Below the pieces are notes generated by a model that was not told where the DNA came from, ran no database searches, and was given only the letters and a program-made list of their open reading frames with translations. The position numbers and the translations under genes are program-made. 64,000 nt of DNA from assembly GCF_028009165.1 (NCBI RefSeq), contig NC_079245.1, positions 1,116,001 through 1,180,000 of the forward strand. The letters run 5' to 3'. Below, piece by piece: positions 47,396 through 58,102 of the stretch. Position 1 is the stretch's first letter. Each line of letters opens with the position of its first letter. The stretch is from Akanthomyces muscarius (lineage: Eukaryota; Ascomycota; Sordariomycetes; Hypocreales; Cordycipitaceae).

Positions 47396-47708
47396 TGGAA
47401 ATATTTAGAACTCATGAGTATAGTGGCAGATTCGTGCCAAAAGCCCTTAGCTTTCTTTCGGCCGATTTTATTGAGCAGTTCACTGAGAGTGAATCACATG
47501 TAAGACTAGGACAAAAGTTTGACACATCGTGGCATGCATTCACTATCTGCGAAAGAAAGGCGAAAAGATGCTTCCTCAGGCCACGTATCAGTAAAATCTC
47601 CATTTAATTGCCAGTGAATTTGAGCAGAAGCTTTGACAGAAACCTGAAATTACAATCAACTTATTCAATGACGAGCGCAGCGTTCACGAGCCGTATGAAA
47701 CGATACTC
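47396..47708. other. Convergent spacer, 0.31 kb
   Basis: Between the stops of the regulator and the porter; 3' sequence only. Confidence 0.5.
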
Positions 47709-49783
47709 TCAGACATGTGCCGCCTCCACCCAGGCGTCCTTACTCCCGATATCGTCATTCTTCGACATTGGCACTGGGAGGCCGCCATCTCTTTGTGGAT
47801 GTCCTAGCCGACTCTTAGCATGGATATTGTTTGGTCGAAAAGGGTTGAAAGCGACTTCAAAGATCGCGTCCATTTCTTCGAGCGACGCTCCCTACATTCA
47901 AGACAGTGAGTATGAGTTGAGATTCCGTAGACACGCAGGGCAAGATTGTGTCTTACCTTTGTCTCCGGCAGAACAAAGATGGTAAATATCAATGCCAGTA
48001 ATGCAATGCTGCCAAACACCCAGCCGACCTGAAAATTGATTTTTGCGATAATGTATGGAATCGAGTAGTTGGTCGCAAAACCCCAGAGCACATTCCATGA
48101 GGTTCCCAGAGATTGTGTTTTTTCTCGCAGAGCGGCGTTGGGGATTTCGGAGCCCAAAAGGTACGGTATAGAAGCGCCACCCATCTAAGATCCAGACAAG
48201 TCAGTACAGTTTGAATTCAGCGACAGGGAATGTCCTCACATTATACATGAATGCATAAAGCATGAAAGCGGCCACGATTGTATTCTTTTCCGTTGGCGTT
48301 TTGTGAGGTTTCTGGCCGACCCCGGCGAGAAGAAACATCCAGAATGCTTGGAAGAAGAATGAGTTCATGAGAGTAATTCGTCGGCTTCCGGGATAGTTAG
48401 CAATTGAGATCTCCGGCACATTTCGATGGCTACCTTACCCGAACCTGTCAACCAGGTACATGGCCGGTATGACAGAGATTAAGCTAAGACAGCTGTTGAC
48501 GACAGGGTAGGTAAAAGACTGGTCAGCATAACCATTTTGTTTATAAAATGTCGTCTGGTACGTTGAGACAAATGCTTGACCCGTGGTCTGCTTGTCACAT
48601 GTGCGGTTAGCCTTTCTCTTTTGGTTTGGGGAATGAGAACGCTCAGAAGTCTGACCTGCTGAAAGAAGTAGTACACGACGACAATCATGGTCCTGCGCAG
48701 ATTGTTTCCATGAATCAAGTCTGCCCAAGGCGCTTTCTGAACGTTGCCTCGCAAGGCTTCCTTGATTTCTTGAACTTCGGCATCGCAGCGGCCCTCAAAA
48801 GCATCTGCCTGGGTCCTGAGACGACGGAGTGAAACTACGGCCTCTTCTTCACGATCCTTGGAAAGCAGCCAGCGAGGGGAGCTAGGGATGAAGAAGGTGA
48901 ATGCCGAAATCACTACATGTAAGATGTGTGAGCATTGTAGACGAGTGCACAGGGTAGTCTGCAGCCGAGTACTTACGGACTGGAAATACAAACTGAACAC
49001 CAGTCACCGTCTTCCAGCCAACGGAATCACCCACGTTTGCGAACGCTTTGTTGACTCCGGTAGCAAGGACGGTGCCTGCGTTCAGGAACAGCTGGAGAGA
49101 GATGACGACAAAGCCGCGGAACGGCGCGGGGACAATTTCGGCCTGGTAGGTACTGCATCGCGTTGTCAGCACTACTGGAGTGCATCGTTCCAAGCCAGAA
49201 TGGGACGCACGTAATATTGACTTCAACTAAACCGACAGAGATGTAGACGATCACACGGCCGGCGAGGAATTGGGCAAAATGGCCAGGATCAACACCCGTG
49301 CCTGCGGCGGTAAGCTCAACTACAGAAAATGAAGTTAAAATTGAGAGCCATGATTTGCTGATTCTCACTCAGACTTACCGATAATGCCAATGACTGAAAC
49401 GACCGAGAGAGCGAAGAACACGCTCCGATGGCCAAACTTTTCGATAGCCGGACCGGCCACCAGACAGCCGATAAACTTGCCAATAAATGGAAGAGACGAA
49501 AGAAGGGACACATGAAAGGAATCAAAAGCATAGGTTTTCTTCTGAGAATTATAGGCGCCAAACTGCCGAACAAAGCCCTAGTGCGGACGGAAAAGGTCAG
49601 CAGTTGTTCCCATGAGCACTCCGTTTTGCCACAAGCAGTATAAAGCACACGTACCGGGTTGGCCAGGATGCCGCCAAAGCTGGCCGTGTCGTATCCGAAA
49701 AGCATATCACCTGTCAACAGACAAAAGCAGGAGAAAAGCAGCATGGGGGTCATCAAAGACCACGAAGACTGGGGTTTCGCCAT
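47709..49783 (-). CDS. MFS sugar porter
   Basis: Twelve-helix sugar:proton symporter of the MFS sugar-porter family, 524 residues, plasma membrane. Nine exons: 49655..49783, 49379..49577, 49211..49319, 48977..49152, 48656..48912, 48439..48587, 48240..48384, 47957..48184 and 47709..47891; every junction is GT-AG and in phase. Motifs: GDMLFGYDTASFGG in helix 1, EKFGHRSVF in loop 2-3, TTYQAEIVPAPFRG, PSSPRWLLSKDREEEA (the family PESPRWL with Ser for Glu), VVYYFFQQTTGQAFVSTY, VDRFGRRITL, and PETKGASLEEMDAIFE, where the last intron splits PETK/G. It resembles fungal alpha-glucoside and hexose transporters; the substrate may be a glucuronide or desulfated sugar, given its partners. Divergent from the sulfatase with a shared 645-bp promoter carrying three copies of TCCGAGCGAG. 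Confidence 0.9.
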
Positions 49784-50428
49784 CGATGCGGATGAAGTTG
49801 TTGATGCCCGCCGCGTGCAGAAAAAAAGGTAGATAAAGGCTCAATCAATAGAATGAAACGAGCACAGTTGTCTTGTTTGGAAGACCAATACAGGGATCGA
49901 AGCCATCTGTCAATGATGGCCCCGAGGGAGGCACGACATAATATGGGGATGTGCTGAAAGTGCAGAGTCGAGTAGTTGTCACGACATCAACTTACACTCA
50001 GAAGGCGTGATCCGAGCGAGATTGGGCAGAAGCCTCGGCAAATACAAACCTCGCTCGGAAGGCTGAAGCCACCACTCTCACTTTTGTAGCTCATAGGCCG
50101 CCTCTCGGTGGCGATGGACCTCTCACAAGCCACAAGCCGGTTCGCTCGTCCCACTTCTTCCGAGCGAGCAACTTGAGCCTTCCGACGAGCAATATGGGAC
50201 GAATATTGAGGCCGATGCGAGGCAAAGTTTGACTAAAGCAAGATCTGCGACAAGTAGGGTTTGCCGTCTATATATTATCCCTCTGTGCTTTTGTTACTTG
50301 TTTTCAGCTTGCACCAGCATCCTTGCCCCCCTGTCAAGCCCGCCAAGCCTGTCCAAGCTCCGGGGCACGGCAACTACTTCGCTCATTCATCACGAAGCTG
50401 ATAGTTCTTCGAGAATAACGCTTTTAAA
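49784..50428. other. Divergent promoter of porter and sulfatase
   Basis: 645 bp between the two ATGs. It contains three exact TCCGAGCGAG elements plus two weaker relatives (TTCGCTCGTC at 50141, TCCGACGAGC at 50181). Confidence 0.6.
50011..50168. promoter_or_regulatory. Three TCCGAGCGAG elements in the porter/sulfatase promoter
   Basis: Exact copies at 50011-50020 (+), 50050-50059 (-, read as CTCGCTCGGA) and 50159-50168 (+). They lie 228-385 bp from the porter ATG and 261-418 bp from the sulfatase ATG. The CCG/CGAG make-up suits a zinc-cluster regulator. Function is inferred from recurrence upstream of the GH79 gene. Confidence 0.6.
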
Positions 50429-52741
50429 ATGGGAAGTGCCTCACATGGGACCGCGGGGCGTCCCAACTTTCTCATCATCCTGGCTGATGACCTTGTGAGT
50501 GCCTCCCGGGTAAATTAAACGACTGAAGCTAACACGCGATCCCATGTCTAGGGCTACTCCGACATTGGCTGCTATGGCGCCGAGATCCAAACCCCGAATA
50601 TCGATCGCCTCGCAAGTGAAGGCATCAGGATGCTGAACCATCATGCCGCTGCTGCGTGTTCGCCGACTCGCGCAATGCTGCTTAGTGGAACCGACGCACA
50701 TCTGGGCGGTCTCGGCGTCCTGATCGAGTACAAGAACAGCGAGAAAGGGGCCAAGCGCTGGTCGGGAAAGGCAGGTTACGAGGGCTACCTGAACGAGGAC
50801 GTAGCAACCCTGCCAGAAATCCTTGGAGACAATGGATATTTTACTGCTATGGCTGGAAAGGTATGTGGCCGGTCGCGCGCGACATGCTTCCCGCGCATCT
50901 ACTCTCAAGATAAAAATGCTAAATTGAGATCAGTGGCATCTTGGACTGCGTGCCTGCCAGGGCCCATGGGAGCGAGGCTTCCAGAAAGCTTTCGCTATGC
51001 TCCCCGGATGCTGCAACCATTACGGCTGGGAACCCACTCAAGAGCGATTCCCGATCGGCGGGCGCCCAATCCACGCTGATGAAAACGGCAAGGTTGACAT
51101 GCAAGTCGCAGTCCTTTAACTTGTCCACGATGAAGCGTGCGGACTTGCTGACCAGTCTCGTCCCTTCAGACGGCCAAATACGACGGAAGACGCTGCGGGC
51201 TTCTACTCAACAGACTACTACACCGACAAATTAGTCAATTACTTCGAAGACCGATCTGAAGCCGAAAAGGCCAAGCCTTTCTTTGCGTTTTTGCCTTACA
51301 CTGCTCCTCATTGGCCATTGCAGTGTCCCAAGGCCCTTCGCGACAAGTAAGCAGTTGTGATTTCTCTCATGCGCACCGCATGCAAACATTGATAGATCGC
51401 TGACACATACTTTTTAGATACAAAGGGGTGTATGACGACGGGCCATATGCTCTACGAGAACGAAGGCTCAAGAAGCTCGTCGAGATGGGCATTATTGACG
51501 AGACGGTGGTCCCCCACACGATTGAAACAGCCACACAGGGAGTTGGGGAGTGGGATGACTTCACCCCTGAAGAGAAAAAACTATCTAGCCGCGCCATGGA
51601 AACCTATGCCGGCATGGTGGACTCTATTGACGTCAATGTCGGCAAAATTGTTGACTACCTGAAGCAGACGGGCGAGTATGACAACACTTTTATCGTCTTC
51701 ATGAGTGACAATGGTGCAGAAGGCGCCGCGTAAGTTATGACATATCGTGTTTAGTATTCAACTGCTAACAACTGAGATTTTGGACAGACTCGAGGCAACC
51801 CGTATGTAGCATCGATTATTTGACCTTTTCATACAGCTAACACTTTTTGGCTAGCTCTCATGGGCAACATTACGCGTGCTGTTCACCAATACTACAATAA
51901 TTCACACGATAATATAGGATCGTGGAATTCTTTTACATGGTAGGTAAAGTATTGTACTCTTGAGACCGTTGAATAAGCTGACATCTCCCCCTTCAGGCTT
52001 GGTCCTCTGTGGGCTCAGGCGTCAACCGCTCCATCCAGACTCTTCAAGTGTTTCCCCTCTCAGGGTGGAATTCTCGTACCATGTGTTGTGAAACCTCCGG
52101 CAAATACATTTCTAGCGTCGAGTCCCCCGGGCTCCTTCAGCCGCGCATTCGCCACTGTCATGGACTTTGCACCGACGTTCTTGGACCTGGCAGGCGTGTC
52201 CCTCCCTGCTTCTTCGCAGCAACTCCAAAGACTGGCATACAACGACGTGGAAGCGCCACGCAAGATGACCAAGTTCAGGGGAAAGTATGTGCATTCTATT
52301 CGTGGCAAGTCCTGGGTGCCCCTCTATTGTCAGGGTAAGAAGATGGAGGAAAATGAGACGTGGGCAATTCATTCATCCTCTGAGCCCGTCGGATGGGAAT
52401 TATTTGCGCGAGGCGCCCTGAGAAAAGGCGACTGGAAAATTGTCCATATCGCGGAACGGCACGGTGGTGCTGGAGTGGGCGATGATGGATGGGAGCTGTT
52501 CAATATTGCGGCCGATCCGGGCGAGACAAACAACCTGGCCGCGCAGGAGCCAGCTAAACTTAAAGAACTCTTGTCTCACTGGGATGAGTACGTACTTGAG
52601 TGCGGAGTTGTCTGGGGCACAGGGGCGCAGACTCAAGGGCTGGGAGCTGACGAGGCGCCGGAGCTCTGGGAGGACGAGCTGGAGCTGCAGCAGCTGTGGA
52701 TGGGCGCTGGACAAGGACAATGTCCAGTAGGCTGTGAATAA
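50429..52741 (+). CDS. Type I sulfatase
   Basis: Arylsulfatase-type enzyme, 624 residues, that hydrolyses sulfate esters. Exons 50429..50494, 50552..50860, 50934..51100, 51170..51346, 51418..51729, 51788..51801 (14 nt), 51855..51939 and 51997..52741. Metal-binding ILADDLGYSD is near residue 17. The signature CSPTR (Cys58) is the site converted to formylglycine. Then MAGKWHLGL, GPWERGFQKAF, FFAFLPYTAPHWPLQ, VFMSDNGAEGAALEAT (metal Asp-Asn), GDWKIVHI, and the usual end WELFNIAADPGETNNLAA. Intron 3 (51101..51169) appears to be GC-AG, joining VDI to RRPNTTED. The 14-nt micro-exon is needed to keep frame between GAEGA and PLMGN. No signal peptide, so probably cytosolic: it would desulfate an imported compound. 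Divergent from the porter. Confidence 0.88.
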
Positions 52742-53162
52742 ATCGAATTGAAGTAGTATTACATGTCGAATTTGACACAAGATAGCTATGATTGCCTTGA
52801 AAGGGCTATGATAGGCTTTCATATGCGTGACTGGACAATTGGCTCGAGTGGCGACGACAGAAAGCCTTGTATGCGACCCTTCTATCATCAATGTCAAAAC
52901 CTTGCATCACTACCATACTGCTCACAAAACGACTTCAGGTCTGCTGAAAGCCAATCCGCCACCTGTTAGGCAATTATTACTCTTTTACCTCGCAGACCTC
53001 CGATTGGTACGTATGCCGCTCGATAGTCACCAGTTACGACGAGATGGGCACTCACGCGATTGCGGACCAGAATCCAGGGAAAAAGAAGAGTGCAAAGCAA
53101 TATCTATTTAGCCGTAGGAACAGGCACTTCAGGCCAGACGTGTTTTACGCTTGATCGAACGA
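52742..53162. other. Convergent spacer, 0.42 kb
   Basis: Between the stops of sulfatase and GH79. No gene. Confidence 0.5.
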
Positions 53163-55005
53163 CTATTTAAACTGAACCAGCACGACCTCTGACGCGGCAA
53201 CAGTGACGGTCGCTCCGTTCATGTTTTCCTCCTTGGGGTGTCCAGAAGGAACTCCGCTCTCAGTTTCGAAGGATTGACCGGCCCATGTGCTACCAAAAGA
53301 TCAGTTTTCAATATCACCAGCAAGTGGAAGCAAGGTAGAACGTACATGCCAGATGTGGAGTTGGTGTATGGGATGCTCAGTCGCTTCACTGTGGCCTGGC
53401 GTCCGACGTTACGCCCACCGAGGGTGACGTTGAAGGCGGACCTCGCGGCCGATGCTTCCGTAAATACATTCGAGTTGATCAGAACCAGCTTCTTTAGCTT
53501 ATTCTGCTCCCACACTCCATACGTGGACAAGCCGGCGTTCCCGTTTTCAATCTCGGCGATTTTCGACCGTCCGCTGCTGCCAATCATCTCGTTGACAACG
53601 AGAAGCCCATTGTACATGGGCATGATGTGTGGGCGCTCGATGCCGGTGCCGTTGGTAAAGCCCCATCCGGGCTGAAAAACGGCAAACAAGCGGTTGGGAG
53701 TGCTGTGTAAGTAGACGCGCTTGATGCCCATGGCGGCCGCTTTGAGCATGTAGTCTACGGTCCAAATAGCCGATTCACCGGTATTCGATAGACCAAATAT
53801 CGCTTGTCTATTCGAGTTTTGTTAGCCGATGATGCCACATACGTGCACGTTTTATGACTGCTCGATCTTGAATGCAGACTTACCTCCCGTAGGTGTTGGT
53901 TTCGCCCTGGACGTGTCGCAAAAAATCAATATCGCGAGTAATTCGCATCACGTGTCTAGACATACCAAGTAATAAGTTTTGTTGTAACTTTCCACATTCA
54001 GTACCCCATTGTAGAGGAGCGATAGGTTTCCTCGAATGGACTGCTTGTCCATGAGTGTTCCAGGAGGTGGTCCACCAGGAACAGCACCTCTACCTGAGGA
54101 CCCTGAATAAAGGTGTTCCTCAAGAACAGGAGCAATTTCAGACACATTCTTATCATCAAGAATACCCGCGTCCAGGGTTCCCGTCAGCTGGAAGGGAGGG
54201 CCAAATTCCTCAGCGATGACTTCGGATCCGACCCAGAAAGCAGGATTCTTATTCCCTCCCATCTTTATATTTCGCATGACTGTCTGGGCAAGAGTCCTCC
54301 AGTGGTCTGCGAATTCTGTGGCATTAAAAAAGTAAAAGTTGGGCTCATTACCGATTTGGATGTACTTAAGCGTCACATCCTTGGTGAGCGAGCGACGAGA
54401 GCCTTGGAACGCTTCGGCGAGCATCTTAGTTTGGGCCGCCACTTGCGAGTCATTGTACAAGTTGAGGCCGAAAGTGAGCTCAGTACCAACTGGCAAGTTG
54501 CCGGCGAGTGCATACCAGTCTTTGCCAATGAGAGTGGTGGATCTTGTGACGAAGGGTCCAAATACTTCCTTCAGTTGCGCGGGGTTCCATACTTGGAGAG
54601 ACGTGTTGACGACCGCCGTGTTTTCACTGGTGCCTATTCCATGCAAAGTCAGCATCCAGGAATAAATAAACATATACAGCTAACCCTTCTCGACAAATCA
54701 ATGTGGAAGTCCAAGCGGCAAAGATTCATACCTCCAACTCGCACGGCCGGCGTCGTGCCGGTCCTGTTACCGAGGTTGCTGAGCAGATTGTTCACATAAT
54801 GATTAGGCTGACCAGTGGCATTACCGGCGTATACAGGCCAGTATTGAAACTCGAGCGAGAACGAAGATAGGGCCGGGTCAGCCAGCTTTGCAAAAGGTGG
54901 CTGTGCTCCAGGTATCACGAGCGGAACACGTTCAATCGGGTCTAAGCAAGCTGCTGCCGCGAAAGCTGGCGCTGCCAGCTTGGCGACCAATGGAGAGGCT
55001 CTCAT
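53163..55005 (-). CDS. Secreted GH79 beta-glucuronidase-like enzyme
   Basis: Retaining glycosidase of family GH79 (fungal beta-glucuronidases and animal heparanase), 517 residues. Exons 54732..55005, 53966..54633, 53884..53906, 53346..53807 and 53163..53289; all GT-AG and in phase. Signal peptide MRASPLVAKLAAPAFAAAA. Family blocks: SFSLEFQYWPVYAGN, NLLSNLGNRTGTTPAVRVGG joined to TSENT, and KYIQIGNEPNFY, where Glu (about 188) is the acid/base. GETNTYG (Glu about 316) holds the likely nucleophile, encoded entirely on the 23-nt third exon. ISNT-type SNTGESAIWTVDYMLKAA and HSTPNRLFAVFQPGW follow, then a beta-sandwich C-terminal domain ending VVLVQFK. All catalytic residues are present. Two TCCGAGCGAG-type elements lie about 255-285 bp upstream, as in the porter/sulfatase promoter. 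Confidence 0.88.
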
Positions 55006-56157
55006 GACTGCGTTTGGATATAGTTTGGAGGTTCAATGAACGTACAATTTGCGTACAGAATTACCAACATTTGTTTTCCGCTGGAGTTGATAGAGCTTTT
55101 ATGTTTGCTGTTTGAACGCTTGTTCCGACCGAGGCTTGGCTGGCAGTCCTAGGATTTTGGAACATGCGCCACATTCACCATATGTAGATCTGGGGTAAAC
55201 AGCAATTTCGGTATTGTTACTAGCGATTGTAGGCTGGAGTGCAGGCAGAACGTCATATCTCGCTCGGCAACGCCACAGCTCGCTCGGAACAATCGCGATT
55301 TCAGCCCTGGAAGAGAGACCCGCCATTTGAAGCAAGCTGGATATGCCGCCAAGCACGTCGCCGGAAAGAGGGAACTCTGGCATATGTCATGACCCTGTAT
55401 TATTATTCTTATTATAGTTACATGGTGTCTGTGCAACTGCTTGTCCACTAAATTGGGCAGTCTGTGGAAGCCGTGGCAATGGTGCGCCGCCCGCCAATTG
55501 TCGTCGAGCCAACTGGAATAAGCTGCGCCTGCCCGCGGACTCCGTATCTTGACTTTTGAAAGACCAATGTTCGGAAAGCTGCAACGACCGAGACAAGACT
55601 CGGCTATCACAGACGACCGCATCAGCACTTAGGCACATAGATGACAGGGCTCGCTAGTCACAGGGCTGGGCTCTGGGAGCTCTTGCAAGATGTCAATGGG
55701 GAAAGGTAGAAAGGTCCAGACCACGTCAGCGCCGCGTGTAGAGCTCGGCGCAGTCGATGCCTGCAGGCAAGTCTTGCTGCGCAATTACCTCAATCATTGA
55801 AAAAGCCCCATAACGTTATCCAATTGGCATTCCCAGGCTTGCGAGCTAATTTCGGCCAAGCCTGGACCCCTGGCCCGCCTTGCTCGTTGAAGACCCTGGT
55901 ATCCCAGCTCCAGTGAGTGCATCTGGAGATGATGAGTTCTAGGCCCAGCCCACGTGCGCGATGCTTGGCCGTTGCGACAGCCGCGCCGTTCATTGCATGA
56001 GGATACTTACTTTGACGGGTGTTGCACACAACCCCAGTTGCTCTTTTTGATGGTTTGCTCCTTTTTCTACACCAAGTGCTTCTTTCTGTCACTTTTGTCA
56101 CTTGGATGGAAATCGTCAGGAAGCATTTGATGGCTGTCTGTAGTTCTGGCAGCAGCC
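55006..56157. other. Divergent intergenic region, 1.15 kb
   Basis: Promoters of GH79 and the DUF3405 gene. Open frames at 55099..55383 and 55790..56101 (minus) are not supported as genes. Confidence 0.45.
55259..55288 (-). promoter_or_regulatory. Paired TCCGAGCGAG-type elements upstream of GH79
   Basis: CTCGCTCGGA at 55279-55288 is an exact copy of the element in the porter/sulfatase promoter; CTCGCTCGGC at 55259-55268 differs at the last base. Same orientation, exactly 20 bp apart, so on one face of the helix. Confidence 0.6.
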
Positions 56158-58102
56158 ATGCGCAACTTCTCCCCCGTACGAAGTCGCAGAACGTTTTCCC
56201 TGTTCATCTGCCTTGTTTTCTTTGGTGCACTGCTCTACAATGACTACATAAGAAAACGGCCATGGCTGCACATTCCACAGTAGGCGAGGGAACCGCACTG
56301 CGCAACACTGGCGTACTGACTGCTTCAGCTCAAACGCATACTACAATGGAGTACATACGATTACTCGCCCGGGAAATCCTGTATTAGACAGGCATGGTGA
56401 AGCTCGAGCCTCGCCAACGGACAAGCCTCCCACACCGCGGCCATACAACCCCTACCCAGCGCGGGAAACATGGCAAACATGCTACCTAGACGCAGAGGAC
56501 ACAACACCAGCACCGGATATTTATGCGTATGGTGGAATGCCTGAGCGAATGCCTATGCCAGTCTTGGGATCTTATGAGCTCTTGAAAATTAGGGACGACG
56601 TTTGCTTCGATCGTTTTGGGCGATACGGTCCGTACGGCCTTGGCTACGGCAAAGCTCTTGGGGGTGTTGGATTCGAAAAAGAAACCGAGGAGTCAAGTGC
56701 CGAACACGTTTGGGCAAAAACAGGCCTAATCGACTACCGGCGCATCAATTGGGCAGATGCACAGCAAAGATGTTACGAGTCCAACAATCGCCAGGCCGAG
56801 AGCATCGCGGACGAGTCCCGCACGTCTACAAGAATAGAATCCAGGACGGCGGTAGTGGTTCGCAGCTACGAGGGCTTCGCTTGGACACCGATGTTTATTC
56901 TCAATCTCCGCGCCATGATCACCGAGCTATCCCTGAGAACGGGAGGCGAGTACTCCATACATTTGTTGATGCAAGTCAAGGACACGAAGTACCCTGTGTG
57001 GGCTGACTCAACTCTTCGGGAAGCGTACTTGAAGAAACACGTTCCGTTAGAGTTTCAGGGCCTTGTCACGCTTTGGAGCGAGCTGCAGATGAAGCTGCTG
57101 TACCCAGGCGACTATTCAACCTACTTTCGAAATCCGACCGGCGAAGATGTCCACGGCGTGTATCGCAGCCCTCACTTACCGCTTCAAAACTTTGCGAAGG
57201 AGCATCCCGAGTACGATCATTTTTGGAACTGGGAAATGGACGTTAGAGTGTTGGGCAACTACTATGAGATGCTCGACCGGATCGGCAAATGGGCTGATGC
57301 GCGGTCGCGAGAGCTGCTCTGGGAGCACAATGAGCGGTATTACGTCCCAGGGTACCACAAATCTTGGGAAAACTTTACCAGCACCGTACGCAAGCAGGAG
57401 GAGTCGCAGAACCAGGCTCTCTTGGGTCCTTTGAATGCACTCTGGAGGAAAAAACTATCGTTTGAGGAGGAAGGAGAATCTATTTTGCCCACCGACTGCC
57501 TGCATCAGCACGGTACTTGCAGCGTCGAGGAAGATGCAGACCTGATTACGCTCAACCCCATCTTCGACGTCCGTCACTCAGACTGGTACTTTGCCCAGGA
57601 TGTCACCGGGTACGACAAGGCTCTCTGGGAGGATCTCCCTCGCCGGGCGGCCATCATCACCGTCGGCCGATACAGCAGACGCCTTCTCATGGCGATGCAC
57701 GAGGAGGTGTGGCGGTACAACCACAACATGTTTGCCGAAATGTTTCCCGCCTCAATTGCCTTTCATCATGGCTTCAAGGCCGTATATGCGCCGCACCCGG
57801 TATATCTGAACCGCGCATGGGGACCTGCCTCGGAGATTGACAGGCACTTCAACCGCGGGGAGCGGCACTCGACGTCGGGCCGCAATGGCCCCTTCAGCTT
57901 GGCGACGGAGCATGTGCACGGCATTTCGAGCTGGTACTACAAGAGCCACTTTTCTGAGCAGCTGTGGAGGCGCTGGCTGGGTTACGCAGACAGCAAGGGA
58001 AGAGGGGGCTTGGAAGAGGAGAGTGGTGATGAAGGCACCGGGCGCATGTGTCTGCGGAGCATGTTGCTACATCCCATCAAGCATGAGCATCCATCGGAGT
58101 GA
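56158..58102 (+). CDS. DUF3405 type II membrane protein
   Basis: Predicted 631 residues. Exon 1 56158..56279 and exon 2 56329..58102; the 49-nt intron (donor GTAGGC, branch CTGAC, phase 2) joins WLHIPH to SNAYYNG. Without exon 1 the longest frame would start at an internal Met (56537). Short cytosolic N-terminus (MRNFSPVRSRR), then one membrane anchor (TFSLFICLVFFGALLY), so a lumenal Golgi/ER topology is likely. The lumenal part has the DUF3405 blocks TAVVVRSYEGFAWTPMFILN, YSIHLLMQVKD, YDHFWNWEMDVRVLGNYY and WARRAW-like RAAIITVGRYSRRLL. DUF3405 proteins have glycosyltransferase-like folds, but no activity has been shown that I can name. Neighbour of the GH79 gene with a shared promoter region. 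Confidence 0.82.

Noticed and set aside
51101..51160. Alternative sulfatase intron 3 with a GT donor (GTCGCA or GTCCTT) and the acceptor before TCTCGTCC
   Set aside because: Both donors are poor, and the branch site would be only a few bases from that AG. The GCAAGT donor with the later AG fits better, though transcript data should decide.
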